Shown in pieces: positions 11,878-23,917 of a stretch of DNA of 64,000 nucleotides; the first letter of the stretch is position 1; each line of letters starts with the position of its first letter. Both the position numbers and the translations under genes were made by a program. The notes below the pieces were generated by a model. That model was not told the origin of the DNA. It made no database searches and saw only the letters and a program-made list of their open reading frames with translations. Source of the stretch: Eutypa lata (lineage: Eukaryota > Ascomycota > Sordariomycetes > Xylariales > Diatrypaceae); contig JAKULF010000008.1 in NCBI GenBank assembly GCA_022661535.1, forward strand, positions 3,348,001 to 3,412,000, given 5' to 3'.

Positions 11878-13905
11878 ATGTCTGCCAAATCCATTTTCGA
11901 GGCCGACGGCAAGGCCATTCTCAACTACCACCTTACGCGGGCTCCCGTCATCAAGCCCACCCCGCTCCCTGCTTCTACCACCCACAACCCTCCTCCCAGA
12001 TTGGCTACGCTGCACTTCGCAGAGGATGCCGACGTACAGGGCGTTTTAAACCAGGCAGAGGTCACCTACCCATGGTTGCTTCAGACCGGTGCTAAGTTTG
12101 TCGCGAAGCCTGATCAATTGATCAAGCGACGAGGCAAGAGTGGTCTGCTGGCTCTCAACAAGACTTGGCCCGAGGCGAAGGCTTGGATCGCCGAGCGTGC
12201 TGCAAAGGTGCAGAAAGTCGAACACGTTGAGGGTGTTCTGCGACATTTCTTGGTCGAGCCATTTGTTCCTCACCCCGATGGAACCGAGTACTATATCAAC
12301 ATCAACTCTGTTAGAGATGTGAGTATAATTCCCCGTCCGTTATTATGTTGTCGCAAAACCCCTCATTTTCCTCTAATTGCCCAATCAAAAAGGTGATCTG
12401 GCAGTGCTGGACGCTCTTATTTAAACCCCGGAATTGGAGGCTACTAGGGCATCAGCAATTGGAGATAGGTGAATCCATATACAGAGACCTGGGGGACACC
12501 ATTAGATGGGAAATATGATGTTTCGGTGAAAATAGTAGAGAGAAGACCTCCGCGATAACATTGAGTGGTGTTACCGTTACTCTTTATAAGGGCAGGTCGG
12601 AAATACTAGACAAAACCGGTGGTTGCGGACGAACGGAGACTAAACCACATTTCTGTTTGCAACCCACTCGCATCCACTCCCCTCCCCATTGGCTTGGGTG
12701 CAACGTTATCTAAACGTGCATCGTCATCTATTGATTTGTCAACTCTTTTGATTTCCATTGAATTCAAACGCTTAGCTCTTGCAAAATCTTGGGAGAGAAA
12801 AACATATATACTAATCATGTGATTTTATCTAGGGTGACTGGATTCTCTTCACACACGAGGGTGGTGTCGATGTTGGTGATGTTGATGCTAAGGCTGAGAA
12901 GCTTCTTATTCCAGTCGACCTATCACAGTACCCTTCCAACGAGGAAATCGCCGCTACACTGTTGAAGAAGGTTCCCCAGGGTGTTCACAATGTTCTGGTT
13001 GACTTCATTTCCCGCTTATATGCCGTTTACGTCGACTGCCAGTTTACCTACTTGGAAATTAACCCTCTCGTCGTCATTCCTAACGCCGACGCCACATCCG
13101 CAGAGGTCTACTTCCTTGACCTTGCTGCTAAGATAGATCAGACGGCTGATTTCGAATGTGGTGTCAAGTGGGCTGTAGCGAGAAGCCCTGCCAACCTTGG
13201 CATCGCCGCTGTTGCCTCTGACAAGATCAGCGTCGATGCTGGTCCTCCTATGGAGTTCCCGGCTCCTTTCGGCCGTGAGCTGACCAAGGAAGAGGCTTAC
13301 ATTGCCGAGCTGGATGCTAAGACTGGTGCTTCTCTGAAGTTGACCGTCTTGAACCCTAATGGTCGCGTCTGGACGCTAGTTGCCGGTGGTGGTGCTTCCG
13401 TCGTCTACGCCGATGCCATTGCCTCCTCAGGTTTCGCTGATGAGCTGGCTAACTACGGTGAATACTCGGGTGCTCCTACCGAGTCTCAGACCTTCTACTA
13501 TGCCCGGACTGTTCTGGATCTTATGATCCGGGCGCCCAAGGATGACCGTGGCAAGGTTCTGTTCATCGGTGGTGGTATTGCCAACTTCACCAACGTCGCA
13601 TCCACCTTCAAGGGTGTCATCAAGGCGTTGCGTGAATTCGCTCCTCTACTTATTGAGCACAATGGTAAGCTACCCCAAAACCTGTTTTCACATATTCGTG
13701 TCTAACCAAGCTTTTAGTTCAAATCTGGGTGCGACGTGCCGGACCCAACTACCAAGAAGGTCTGAAGAATATGAAGGCCGCGATACAAGAGCTTGGCCTG
13801 AACGGCAAGATCTTCGGCCCCGAGATGCATGTCTCTGGTATCGTGCCTCTAGCTCTTGTCCCCGGAAAGTGGGAAGAGAGCAATACTCAGGAATACCAGG
13901 TGTAA
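11878..13905 (+). CDS. acl2: ATP citrate lyase subunit 2 (ATP-grasp/citrate-binding part)
   Basis: Partner of the divergent acl1. Three exons, 11878-12318, 12833-13664 and 13718-13905, total 1461 nt, giving 486 residues with no frame problem. The N-terminal half is the ATP-grasp part ([45 protein letters not shown]). The C-terminal half is the citrate-binding domain, with glycine-rich [28 protein letters not shown] and [18 protein letters not shown], ending in [17 protein letters not shown]. Intron 1 (12319-12832, GTGAGT to TCTAG) is 514 nt, far longer than the other introns in this window; intron 2 (13665-13717) is 53 nt. The product acts in the cytosol as a heteromer with subunit 1, supplying acetyl-CoA for lipids, sterols and protein acetylation. 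Confidence 0.95.
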
Positions 13906-16900
13906 AAATGTGTTGTTGGATCCAATCTTGTTGTGGTAGATGCATAGATGACACATGGTGTTTTTTTAATTTACTTTACGGACACGCCATATTATGTACG
14001 TTGATGGTTTAGACGTGACGTTCGGGTTGAACTCGTTGGGGGTTCTGGTTGTTGGCATGTTTAGCCGGGCGGAACAGCCGGTTCAAATCTGTTTCTAGAG
14101 GAATGGTTACAAAGCAGAATAAAATGATTAATGCCAACAAATAATGTGCCGTGATCCTATTTCAGATCTCTTAAAGCTATTGGCGCATTAAATATTCTCT
14201 TCCCACGTTGTAGAAGGACAAATGATAAAACATGGCCTTAAGAGAAATGATGTCGTCTCGAAGAACTTGGATGTCCTGGAGTTTACACCCCTTTTCAATG
14301 CTTCACTCCCGTAAATCAATAGACTATGACCTGGTAATATAATGATGGATGAGAGGAGAGAGAATCGGCTACGCATTAGCTCTTCGTTCCACCTATCTAG
14401 GGAGCCGCGGCCGAGCGATTTATCCATGGTCTTGAAGAACAAGGAGAAACTTGGACCAGAATCCTCCAAGCCCCTCCACACTATTTGCAGACCCCTTAGC
14501 CCCCTCGTCGCTTTATAGGAAGTTGGTCGGATTCCTTAAATATCCTCGATATATTCCCACCGCGGCAAAAGACATAACGGCCGAGGAACGGTATATGAAT
14601 ACCTACCGCCTTAGCTGATATGAATTTCTCGCAGCTTACCTTTTAGCACAACGATCTCGTGTCCAAACAAGTGCGCTTCCACTCATCTCTCCCAGAACAC
14701 CAGCTAATAATGGCCGATTATTTACTTATCTGCCTCCTGTTTCGCGGAAGACACCTGGTCCGCGTATTAACCCAAAGGGAAACAAACACCCATACCTGAA
14801 AGTTCCTCCTGCTTCGGGGTCTCATTCCGAACCTAGGGTGATAGCCTCGTTACGGCCCGCCAATGTTCTAGGTATTAGATAGCTCTGATAGCAAACGTAA
14901 CTTGTGTTTATCGACTAGGAGTACAGATTTCCGGCAGCCCACACAGTTCTCTCTAACAATTAGATCCACCTTGGGTGACTACGCGGAGGAGCTCGAGAAA
15001 CAGGCGGTGTTGGATGAAAAAATATTTTGGTCCAGGAGGCAGAGATGCTGACGAACAAGAGGAGAAGAGATGTATATTAAGCCCCGGCGGAAGTTCGATG
15101 GTAGATGATTCCGGTCGTTGATATATGAACAGGTTGGCCTGTCGTACGGGAATTTGAGGATAACATATATTGGGATAGAGCGTCATACTAGTACTCTGGA
15201 CATCAATGTGTATGTATGTAAAACTTGATAGAGAATTATTATATTGAGCTATTTCGTAACTTTCCACTTTCTCCCTATACTACTTTGATAGATAGGTGAT
15301 TAGTGGCCATTTATACTGGGCAATGTTTACTCTCGAACATCGTGGGAGTTCAGAATATAATTCCAGGAGAAGCTTTTGATGACAACATGATATGTGTTTA
15401 TGCATACTTTAGCAAGATTTATTCATGCTATATGCTAGATATGGCGTATTCCGCCACGACTATTGATGTATCTCGACCGTTACTTATTATAAATGAGCTG
15501 GAGACTCCTGGATGCATCATTCCTCAGGAGCAGCTAGTGGATATATGTCTTCTGCTCACTTTCTTACTACTTAATGTCTATGGACATAAACGGATATAGA
15601 ATGTTACGGGATCTTGATGCCAGAAGTTCATGACTATACTTCGATCAGATGATGTCTTCATCGCTCAGCACGTTGATCTGAACACGCAATTACATGACTT
15701 CAAATTCCTTTAGTTGTGCTTATGGTGTTTCTTTAAACTTCATGAAGCTCTACCTTGAAGAGCAAGCCAATAGAGAGGACTGGGTGTTAAAGCTTTCAGA
15801 AGGATGCTTGACTATTGTCGAAAATGCGGCAGAGGCTAGTCGTGTTGGAAATATTTAGTAGACCATATTACCTTATGCTGCCGTTATTTTGGGTAGCTAT
15901 GGCATTGCAGATCTTACCTTCGCAAATATAAAACTATTCAATGGTATATAGTCATTGAATATGATATCTATCTAAAGATCTTCTTGCTGTAAAGGGAGAA
16001 TGTGACCCGTGCTCTCAACAGCGTCCAATGTGATACATTCTACTCTATTACGTTAATAACTAGTACCTGCTCTTCCTTTCACAAGAACAAGCAGTATATC
16101 GTTCTAGGAATTGAATATTATCACAAACAAAACCCACGTGATATAAACAACAACTTGACTGGTCAAAGAATACAGTTAGCGCCAGTTAGTGTCCAGTGAA
16201 TAGTTAAAACCGTCCGATGTTCACGTATTCTATAACGTACACATTCAATGGCGGCAGGATATACCCAATGTTTGTGTTTACGCCCGCGTAATATCTCGCA
16301 AACATCTAAAATTTATTCACATTGGCGCCGTTAGTCACAGGGTGCACTGTTAGACTTATGTGAATGCTTGTGTCTAGCCCCTATTGCATATTCAGGAGTA
16401 AAATCAGCTTATTTATCAACATTCAATGTGCTTGTCACATAGAACAGTAGCAGGGACGTGACGTATTAGTCTATAGGTATGGGTCTTAGTTCGGATTGGG
16501 GAAACCAAACCATAACAGCAACAGCAAATCATGGGCTTAAAGCAACATTGAATATGAATAAAGAATAACCAAGCGTGTCATTACCCCGATGTGCCCAGAG
16601 GATTATTACATATTTATACCTCGTCTTACCCGCATACAAAACTCTCCCCAACCCACCAGACTTTCATAAACTTTACTAAAAGCAACATTGGTCACAACAC
16701 ACCTTTTACACAACAATACAACATTCATACACAAGTTACTGCAACCCATATAGATATTGTCATCAATTCACAGCAACCCTGGTCATTTCTTTTCACGCAC
16801 TCCATCATCACTATCTTTACTCTAGCTATCACCACGAGCTTTTCCTCAGCACTCTCGTGAATATCAACCAGTCATCAATTTTCAGACCTAATTTCGAGAT

Positions 16901-17071
16901 TGCAAACAGTACAGCCTAATCTTAGCTCTACCTTGAAGCATCAACCACCCACAACCAACCTATTGCTCTACGATACCTATTCACCTATCTAGTGACTTGA
17001 CTCCTCTAAGGTAAATTATTTGAACAATACCTACACTATACTACCCAGTACTAATTTCCAACCCACTTCAG
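13906..17071. other. intergenic, no gene seen; 5'-UTR intron of the next gene
   Basis: No conserved frame or RNA gene was recognised in about 3 kb. The last part (about 16600-17010) is CT/CA-rich leader-like sequence. A likely 5'-UTR intron spans 17011-17071 (GTAAAT donor, GTACTAAT branch, CTTCAG acceptor) and ends directly before the ATG at 17072. Confidence 0.55.
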
Positions 17072-17758
17072 ATGTCTGCCATGAAGAAACGAGACTTCTT
17101 CCCTTCGAATACCGTCACCGGCACCCCTCACGAGACCGCTGGCGAGGGCGAGGCGTACAAAGGGGACTTGAAGCTCAAGGCCAACAAAGACGATGAGGTC
17201 AAGGACGAGGAGAACTGCCGAGTGTACATCAAGGAGCTGCGGTACAACCTCACCTACAGACAGCTGCTAGAGGCGATCCGCAACTGCGGCAAGGTTAAAG
17301 CTTGCCATATTAATAACTCCAATCCCCAGAACCCGTTGAGCTCGGACGCGGCCATCACCTTCTTTGACAGGGCATCCGCAGAGGCGCTCGTCCGCCAGGC
17401 CGGCACGTTCCGCATCCCCGGCAGCACCGTGCTGCCCCGGATCTTCTGGAACCGGAACAAGGTCGGTCCCGAGGACGACGAGGGGAAGAGCCGCGTCATC
17501 CGGGTCAACGGGAACGCGCAGTTCGTCAACGAGGCCAGCCTCCTCGCTTTCTTCGAAGTGAAGTTCACCTTCAACCTCGAGAAAGTAGTCACCGTCTACT
17601 CCCGCGCGGGCATGGCGCAGCTGGACTTCTTCTTCAGCAGCTGGTCGGCTCAAGCCCAGTCTGCCAAGAAGGCCCTGGAGCTTGAGTATCCCGAGGTCCC
17701 CGGGAACCTCCCCGGAGTCCAAGTCCATATCCGACCGGATCCCTGTGCTCCTCAATAA
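17072..17758 (+). CDS. RNA-recognition-motif (RRM) protein, function unknown
   Basis: Single-exon protein of 228 residues. After an acidic/basic N-terminal ~45 residues, an RRM begins with CRVYIKELRYNLTYRQLLEAIRNCGKV (RNP2-like VYIKEL) and continues to DAAITFFDRASAEALV (degenerate RNP1). A second RRM-like fold follows, from RVIRVNGNAQFVNEASLLAFF to AQLDFFFSSWSAQAQSAKKALE. The aromatic residues usually found in RNP1 are only partly kept. Coding bases are GC-rich compared with the flanks, which supports real coding. The ATG follows directly on the acceptor of a probable 5'-UTR intron. The protein probably binds RNA or a protein partner; the exact process cannot be named. No frame defect is seen. 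Confidence 0.75.
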   Translation: MSAMKKRDFFPSNTVTGTPHETAGEGEAYKGDLKLKANKDDEVKDEENCRVYIKELRYNLTYRQLLEAIRNCGKVKACHINNSNPQNPLSSDAAITFFDRASAEALVRQAGTFRIPGSTVLPRIFWNRNKVGPEDDEGKSRVIRVNGNAQFVNEASLLAFFEVKFTFNLEKVVTVYSRAGMAQLDFFFSSWSAQAQSAKKALELEYPEVPGNLPGVQVHIRPDPCAPQ

Positions 17759-18851
17759 ACAGCACACGTGCGGTTATATTTTTGGGCCGCGTGGGTGGAG
17801 CCCGCCTAGTCGGCGATCTCCTGAATTGTGCTAAAGGGTTGAACAAGCGGGTTACCTTAAAGGCACGATACCTGCTCTACTTTGCTTCGAAAAAGGAATA
17901 CTATAAAAAAACACGGAAAAGTTAAAAAAGGACAAAAACAACAACAACATCACAGCTAGCAAATGGTGCTGTCCTGGCGCGGCCGGCCGACTAGCGGCGG
18001 GATTTTGGTAATGCCGCCAGAAATATGAGTTCAGATACCTGAGCTTTTAACCTCTCGATCATGCACTTCGCAGAGGATTGCTAGGTATCAGCGTCTTTTC
18101 CTAGCATTTCTTATCCTGGTGGCCTCGACATGGTTGGGATTCTTTCGGATGGGTGGAAGCGGCCAACTCTCAACTATCATGTACTTTATTTAGCGTGGTG
18201 ATTTGATGAAACCCGTTGATGGGGCATCACATTACTAGGATGCAATGGATGGTATGGGGAGCATCTATTTACTAGTAGGCGTTATTTACACTACTTAGGT
18301 AGCTTTAGCGAGAAGAGCACGCTTCTATCGTGCATAACATAGCTGTGATTTTCGTACTTCCTCTTTCCTATGACTTATTGACTTCTGATCATGGTGCTTG
18401 CTAGTTTCGAAGCCGGGAAATTTTCACCATGATACTTGATATGTTTTACTAGGTATGTATCAGTCATGATGGTTGTGCTGTGAATTTGACTCTGGGCTTT
18501 CTGTCCCTAATTTGGGAGTATTGCACCACATGAAGCAAGTTGACATACCATGTAAACCCCATGCCATGGAACCCGTTCGTCCATCTCAATCCTTAAGTAA
18601 AAAGTATTTACAGCATAAATATCACTTGGTGCTGCGAGAAAAATTATTTTCTAGATACCATTGATTAAGTAGGCAAATACGTAGTCAAGCTGTCAAGATA
18701 CCCGACCGATGACGTCACGTGAATAGGACTCCCGGGGGCCAGCGGGGATCTCGGGGAACACGGTGATACGAGTGCCGGGATTCATGAATTGACGCCATAC
18801 TATTTATATATCCGACCCGAAGCGAGTGGATGGGGAAACCAGCAACTCCCG
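17759..18851. other. intergenic, no gene seen
   Basis: This is the 3' flank of the RRM gene and promoter side of the glutathionyl-hydroquinone reductase gene. A CRE-like TGACGTCA occurs at 18710-18717. No conserved coding segment was recognised. Confidence 0.5.
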
Positions 18852-20042
18852 ATGCTTCAAACTCGTTTCTTGAGACCATCGTTTCGCTTCATTCCACGAG
18901 GTATCATCATCCGCACCACCCAGAACGCATTCTCCTCCACCTTCACCATGACCCCCGTAGATCCAAGCAAGCCGGTCCATGCCGGTCCATCCGACTCCTG
19001 GCACGGCGTCGTAGCGCCAGGAACCCGATTCGCCCCGAGGCCGGCGGGCGATACCACCTATACATAGGGCTATTCTGCCCATTCGCGCACCGCGCCAATA
19101 TCGTACGCGTGCTCAAGGGCCTCGAGGAAATCATCCCGTTGTCCATCGTGAAGGCGTACCCCAAAGGCGACGACAAGGGGTGGCCCGGATGGAAGTTCCC
19201 CTCGTCCGACGATCCCTACGAGGGCGCGACGCCCGACAACCTGTTCGGCTCCAAGTACCTACACGAGGTGTACTTCCGCGCCGACCCGGACTACAAGGGC
19301 CGGTACAGCGTCCCGGTGCTATACGATACGAAGGAGGATACCATCGTGAACAACATGAGCCTCGAGCTGCTGCGCTGGCTGCAGACGGCGTTCGACGGCA
19401 TGCTACCCGAGGGCAACCCCGAGCGACAACTGAACCTGTACCCGTCGCACTTGCGCGCGAAGATCGACGAGATCAGCCCCTGGCTGCAGCGGGACTTCAA
19501 CACGGGGGTCTACAACGCCGGGTTTGCGACCGACCAGGCCACGTACGAGAAGAACGTCCCGCCCGTGTTCGCGGCGCTCAACCAGCTCGAGCTGCTGATT
19601 CACAAGAGCGGCGGGCCCTACATCTTGGGCACGGAGCTGACGGAGCTCGACGTCCTGGCGTACGCTACTGCCATCCGGTTCGATGTCGTCTACGTGCAGC
19701 ACTTCAAGGTGAACCTGGGCACGATCCGGGGCAGCTATCCCGTGGTTTACGAGTGGCTGAAGAACTTGTACTGGAATGTTAAGGGGTTCCGGGAGACGAC
19801 TAATTTCAAGCACATTAAGGAGAACGTAAGTCGAGTGTAGTTGCACTAGTATTGGGAATATAAGCTGACCGTGTTAATAGTATACTAAGAGTCATGATAA
19901 GATCAACCCTCTGGCTATTACGCCTTTGGGTCCCTATCCAGATATCGAGGAGGGTGTCAACCTCGAATTTAACAAGATTAAACCGGGAGCAGTGACACAT
20001 CCAGTTGTGCTAGAGTATCAGAAGGCCCTCCCAGCTATATGA
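18852..20042 (+). CDS. glutathionyl-hydroquinone reductase (Xi-class glutathione transferase), one apparent frameshift
   Basis: This ECM4/GTO-type family reduces glutathionyl-hydroquinones to hydroquinones with GSH. The thioredoxin-like half shows RYHLYIGLFCPFAHRANIVR (catalytic Cys of the CPFAHR motif), GWPGWKF and YSVPVLYDTKEDTIVNN; the helical C-terminal half includes GGPYILGTELTELDVLAYATAIRFD. Exon 1 ends at 19825, the intron is 19826-19880 and exon 2 is 19881-20042 (YTKSHDKINPLAITPLGPYP). The conserved N-terminus (MTPVDPSKPVHAGPSDSWHG, ATG 18948) and the rest are in different frames; a G missing from the run at 19046-19048 restores one protein. The upstream in-frame ATG at 18852 adds 32 residues rich in Arg, Phe and Ser with almost no acids, which resembles a mitochondrial presequence. 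Predicted length is 378 (long) or 346 (short) residues. Confidence 0.85.
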
Positions 20043-21127
20043 TAGATTCAATCGATGTAATATAAATTCCGTTTAGGAGGTCGATTATTAGTTTACTCAT
20101 TGTAACATCTGTTTGGCTGAAATGTGACGTATATATCTATGGGATTATGCGAGCATAGATGATGTCTCTAAGCTATTGAGGCTGTAAATACATTATACGA
20201 ATGCAGTGGCTTAGGTACATGGGGCGTATCACCACCTATCCATCTATGCCGTACTGTTGAACCCTTGGGCTTAGTGGCCCGTTGACATGTCATCTGTACT
20301 TGGTTGTATACCTATCCCTCAAGCTATTCGTATATACATCAAAAGTACTTCTTTTGGGAAATGACATCGCATCCTAGTTGAAGAAGTGATAGCTGGCTCA
20401 TCGTTGCTTTGATATTGACTGAGAGTCCGCTGCTGATTATCTCCTTGGCTTTGATTTGATCGAATGGCCTATCATTATCGGAGCTTACTCCCAATGGAGC
20501 TTAGATATATACTATCACAATCGAGAGATTGGTGTACCAATCAGAATGGTCCCCGAAAGGATATGCATTTCGAGGTGAGATAAGATCAAGCATTGCCAAG
20601 AAGGCATGTGATTGGTACATGACGCTTGGTTTCGTGTAAGTCAAAGCTTGAAACAATCCCGTCGTAGCTTTCGGCACTTCCGGACCAATTCCGCTATGAC
20701 TTATTTGGATAGGACCTTTCAGCTCGATCGTGGGAGAGGGTGATCGTGAATGGTTGGAAATCATTCATTACGTGGTCTTATCTCCCTCTATCGATTATCA
20801 AGATCCTACGTCAGACACTACAAACTGGTGGTCTTACCACCTTACGCGGGGTATCGGGAGTGATTGGTCCAAGTTGTTATCCATCTTCTGGGAGGCTGGA
20901 TTCTAGATCGCAGGATATATGCCATGTATTACCAAAACAATGTCTAATTATTAGTCAAATCTCGTAATTACCACTGCGAAGAAAAGAGTGACGTGACTAC
21001 TACAGGCTGCTGCTTACACCCTCTTGAAACAAGCTGAGCAGTTGTCGACCTTCCTAATACCGAGGAGATAAGGAGATTGGAGTTGTCAGCTGAGGAAATA
21101 TTGCTCTTTTCAAAACGTATCTCGGAT
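20043..21127. other. intergenic, no gene seen
   Basis: This is flanking sequence between the reductase and permease genes. No conserved reading frame, RNA gene or repeat was recognised. Confidence 0.5.
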
Positions 21128-23200
21128 ATGACTTCCATAGAGAAGAAGGACTTTGTGGGCGGCTCGACGCCGAAAGACCTCGAGCAGGGCCAATCTCAAC
21201 TACGCACCTCCCATGATGCTCAGGCCCTCACATTGCTTGGCTACAAGCCACAGCTTCATAGGAACAGATCTATGTTCACGTTGCTGTTCCAATCTCTGGC
21301 AATAGCTGCTGTCCGTGTACCCTTATCCCACCATAAAGTGCTCAACTCGGTCCATGGCTGACGTGACGGTTGCAGATACCATATGGATTCGGCGGGCCGC
21401 TTATAAGCGCGATCTACGGCGGTGGTACGTCCCCTAACTAACGCAGCAGCCTGGATCCTGGTGTAACGAACGACTAAGCTGACCTCGAGTAGGGCAGCTG
21501 CCGATGTTCGTGGGGTGGATCGTCGTACTGGTCCTATCCGAGTGCGTAGCGCTCTCGCTGGGCGAGCTGGCCTCGCGGTACCCGACCTCGGCGGGGCCGT
21601 ACTACTGGTCGTTCCAGCTGGCGAGCCCGAAGTACCGGACGGTCCTGTCCTTCATCACCGGCTGGACCTGGCTGATCGGGAACTGGACCATCACGCTGTC
21701 GGTGAACTTCGGGTTCGCGTCGCTGGTCGCCGCCGCCGTCTGCCTCTTCAACCCGGACTTCGCCATCGAGCCCTGGCAGCTGCTGCTGATCTTCTACGCC
21801 ATGTGCTGCCTGACCTTCGCCGTCGTCGCCTTCGGCAACCGCCTGCTCCCGGCCGTCGACACCGTCTGCGCCGTGTTCACGGCCATCAGCATCGTCGTGA
21901 CCTGCATCTGCCTGTCTGCTAAAGCGGAGGTCGGGAGACATTCTCCCAGCTTTACCCTGGTAATACTTTTCCCCATTATCAACTTTACTCAGAGCATTGG
22001 CATGCTGAGGTACCTTATCTTGCTTTAGGGGAACTATGATACGTCTCTCTCCGGGTGGGGAAACTTCTCCTTTTTCATTGGTATACTTCCGGCGGCTTAC
22101 ACGTAAGGATTCATTGATAAGTCTAATTGGAACCTTGATGATGTACTGATAACCCATAGCTTTTCTGCGATTGGTATGATATCGTCAATGGCAGAGGAAT
22201 GTGGAGACCCGACTATCAAGCTGCCTACCGCAATATCACTTTGTGTACCTGTTGGGGGATTGCCGGTCTTTTCTTCGTAAGTGTATCTTCGCTAGTCCTC
22301 CAATACTCGTAGTTACGGCCTTGTTGATGTGACTGAGCGGGTGATCGGATAATGTTTATTAAAGTAAATCCAGGTCATCCCGATATGTGCGACCATGCCA
22401 GCCCTGGCAGATATCCTCGAAGCGCCAGTGGGCCAAGCGCTCCCGTATATCTTCGGCAAAGTGATGGGCACGCCTAGTGGCGGTGCTGGCCTAACGGCAC
22501 TCGTCCTTATCATTACATTCTTCTGCTCGGTGTCCATCACGGTAGCGGCTTCCCGGTGCACTTGGGCGTTCGCGAGAGATAAAGCGATCCCGCTTGCCGG
22601 GCTGTGGTCAAAGTTGGACGAGCGCCACGGAACACCAATCTGGGCACTCGCCCTCACCACAGTCGTGCAAATGCTTCTAGGGCTAATCAATCTCGGATCC
22701 TCTTCTGCATTTCTGGCGTTCGTCTCGGTTGGGGTCATTTCACTCGCCGTGTCTTACGGCATCCCTATCTTCATATCGCTGTTCCACCGCCGTAGGGAGG
22801 TCAACGGTGCACGTTGGACTATGGGTTCGGTAGCTGGGCCAATTGTCAACGTGATTGCTGTGGCGTGGATCCTCTTTGAGTTGGTGCTCTTCTCCATGCC
22901 TACGGCCCTCCCTGTCACGGCAATCAGCATGAACTATGCCATTGTGGTCTTTGTTGGCTTCATGGTACTGAGTGCCATCTGGTATATTGCTTACGCTCGA
23001 AAAGGTACGTATTTATTCCCTTGGCGCATTGGTAGTTACCGAGCAAAGTCAACGAAAGCAGGCTTGCTTGAATGTAGCAACCCCCCCTTTTAAGCATATG
23101 GTGTAAAATACTCTGCTGTTCTCATTAATGAAACTAACTTTATGTCACAACAGTGTATGAAGGACCCCCGGAGTCAGATGGTCTCACGAGCAATTTATAA
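21128..23200 (+). CDS. amino acid/choline/GABA-type permease (APC family), one apparent frameshift
   Basis: A plasma-membrane-type APC transporter of about 522 residues and around 12 membrane segments. Seven exons can be traced: 21128-21310, 21376-21424, 21493-21959, 22029-22102, 22160-22276, 22374-23004 and 23154-23200. Family motifs are ALTLLGYKPQLHRN, IPYGFGGPLISAIYGGG, ECVALSLGELASRYPTSAGPYYW, GMISSMAEECGDPTIKLP and ASRCTWAFARDKAIP, typical of fungal choline/GABA permeases. Exon 5 is one base short: the run of five G at 22254-22258 should be six to read VGGIAGLFF before the donor. With that base the coding length is exactly 523 codons. The intron-1 donor is GTCCGT, unusual but phase-correct. 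The substrate cannot be fixed from sequence. The neighbouring MFS transporter is on the same strand. Confidence 0.87.
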
Positions 23201-23917
23201 TTAGCAAGTCATCGAAATGGCGATTACTGTCAGTATAGACGCTGAATACGTTTGCAGGAAGGCTATTGTGGACTGTATATTCCGTTAAAGTGAAACACCA
23301 GAACTATGTAGCTATGATGGTGAGCATCGACTGAGGTGACGCAATCCTTGTGTATACTCACCCACCTCATAGAAGAAACCCATGTCTCCGGGACGCGGGG
23401 CTCTGTTGAGTAACGTTGTCTGTCATCTGTCAGAATGGCGACAGTGGGTCGCTTAATACGACATCTATTCAATGAACGAATGAGTTGACTTGATGTCATA
23501 AATGTCAGGTTGTCGAGAAACTATTATGTAACAGTTTCATGCTGAAGCGGGATAGCGCCCATTTATTCTTGACCGACTGTGAGGATGGACTGTTTCTTCG
23601 GGGTCATGCCAAGAAACCTTCGGCGGGCTGCGACGGTATCCGGCGCTCCTTTGCGGTGTAGCATTAGGAGCTAAGACCCCTAAAGGTGAAAATTTTAGGC
23701 TAATACAAATAGCGCTTCGTCTTCCAGTGGAAAAGAGAAAAAAATTGAACAATCTCTCGAGAATGTCTGCCTCAATTTGACTTTTGCTGATTGGTGAAGG
23801 GAGTTGGGATCGATTGAGTGAGATAATTTCATGTTCTTCGGAAATTACATAAGGCTTCATTGTTATTTATACCCTATAATTAGGTAAATACAGAGAGGGT
23901 CGTGTGTTACTACACCC
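23201..23917. other. intergenic, promoter side of the MFS gene
   Basis: About 0.7 kb between two transporter genes on the same strand. No coding feature or repeat was recognised. Confidence 0.5.
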
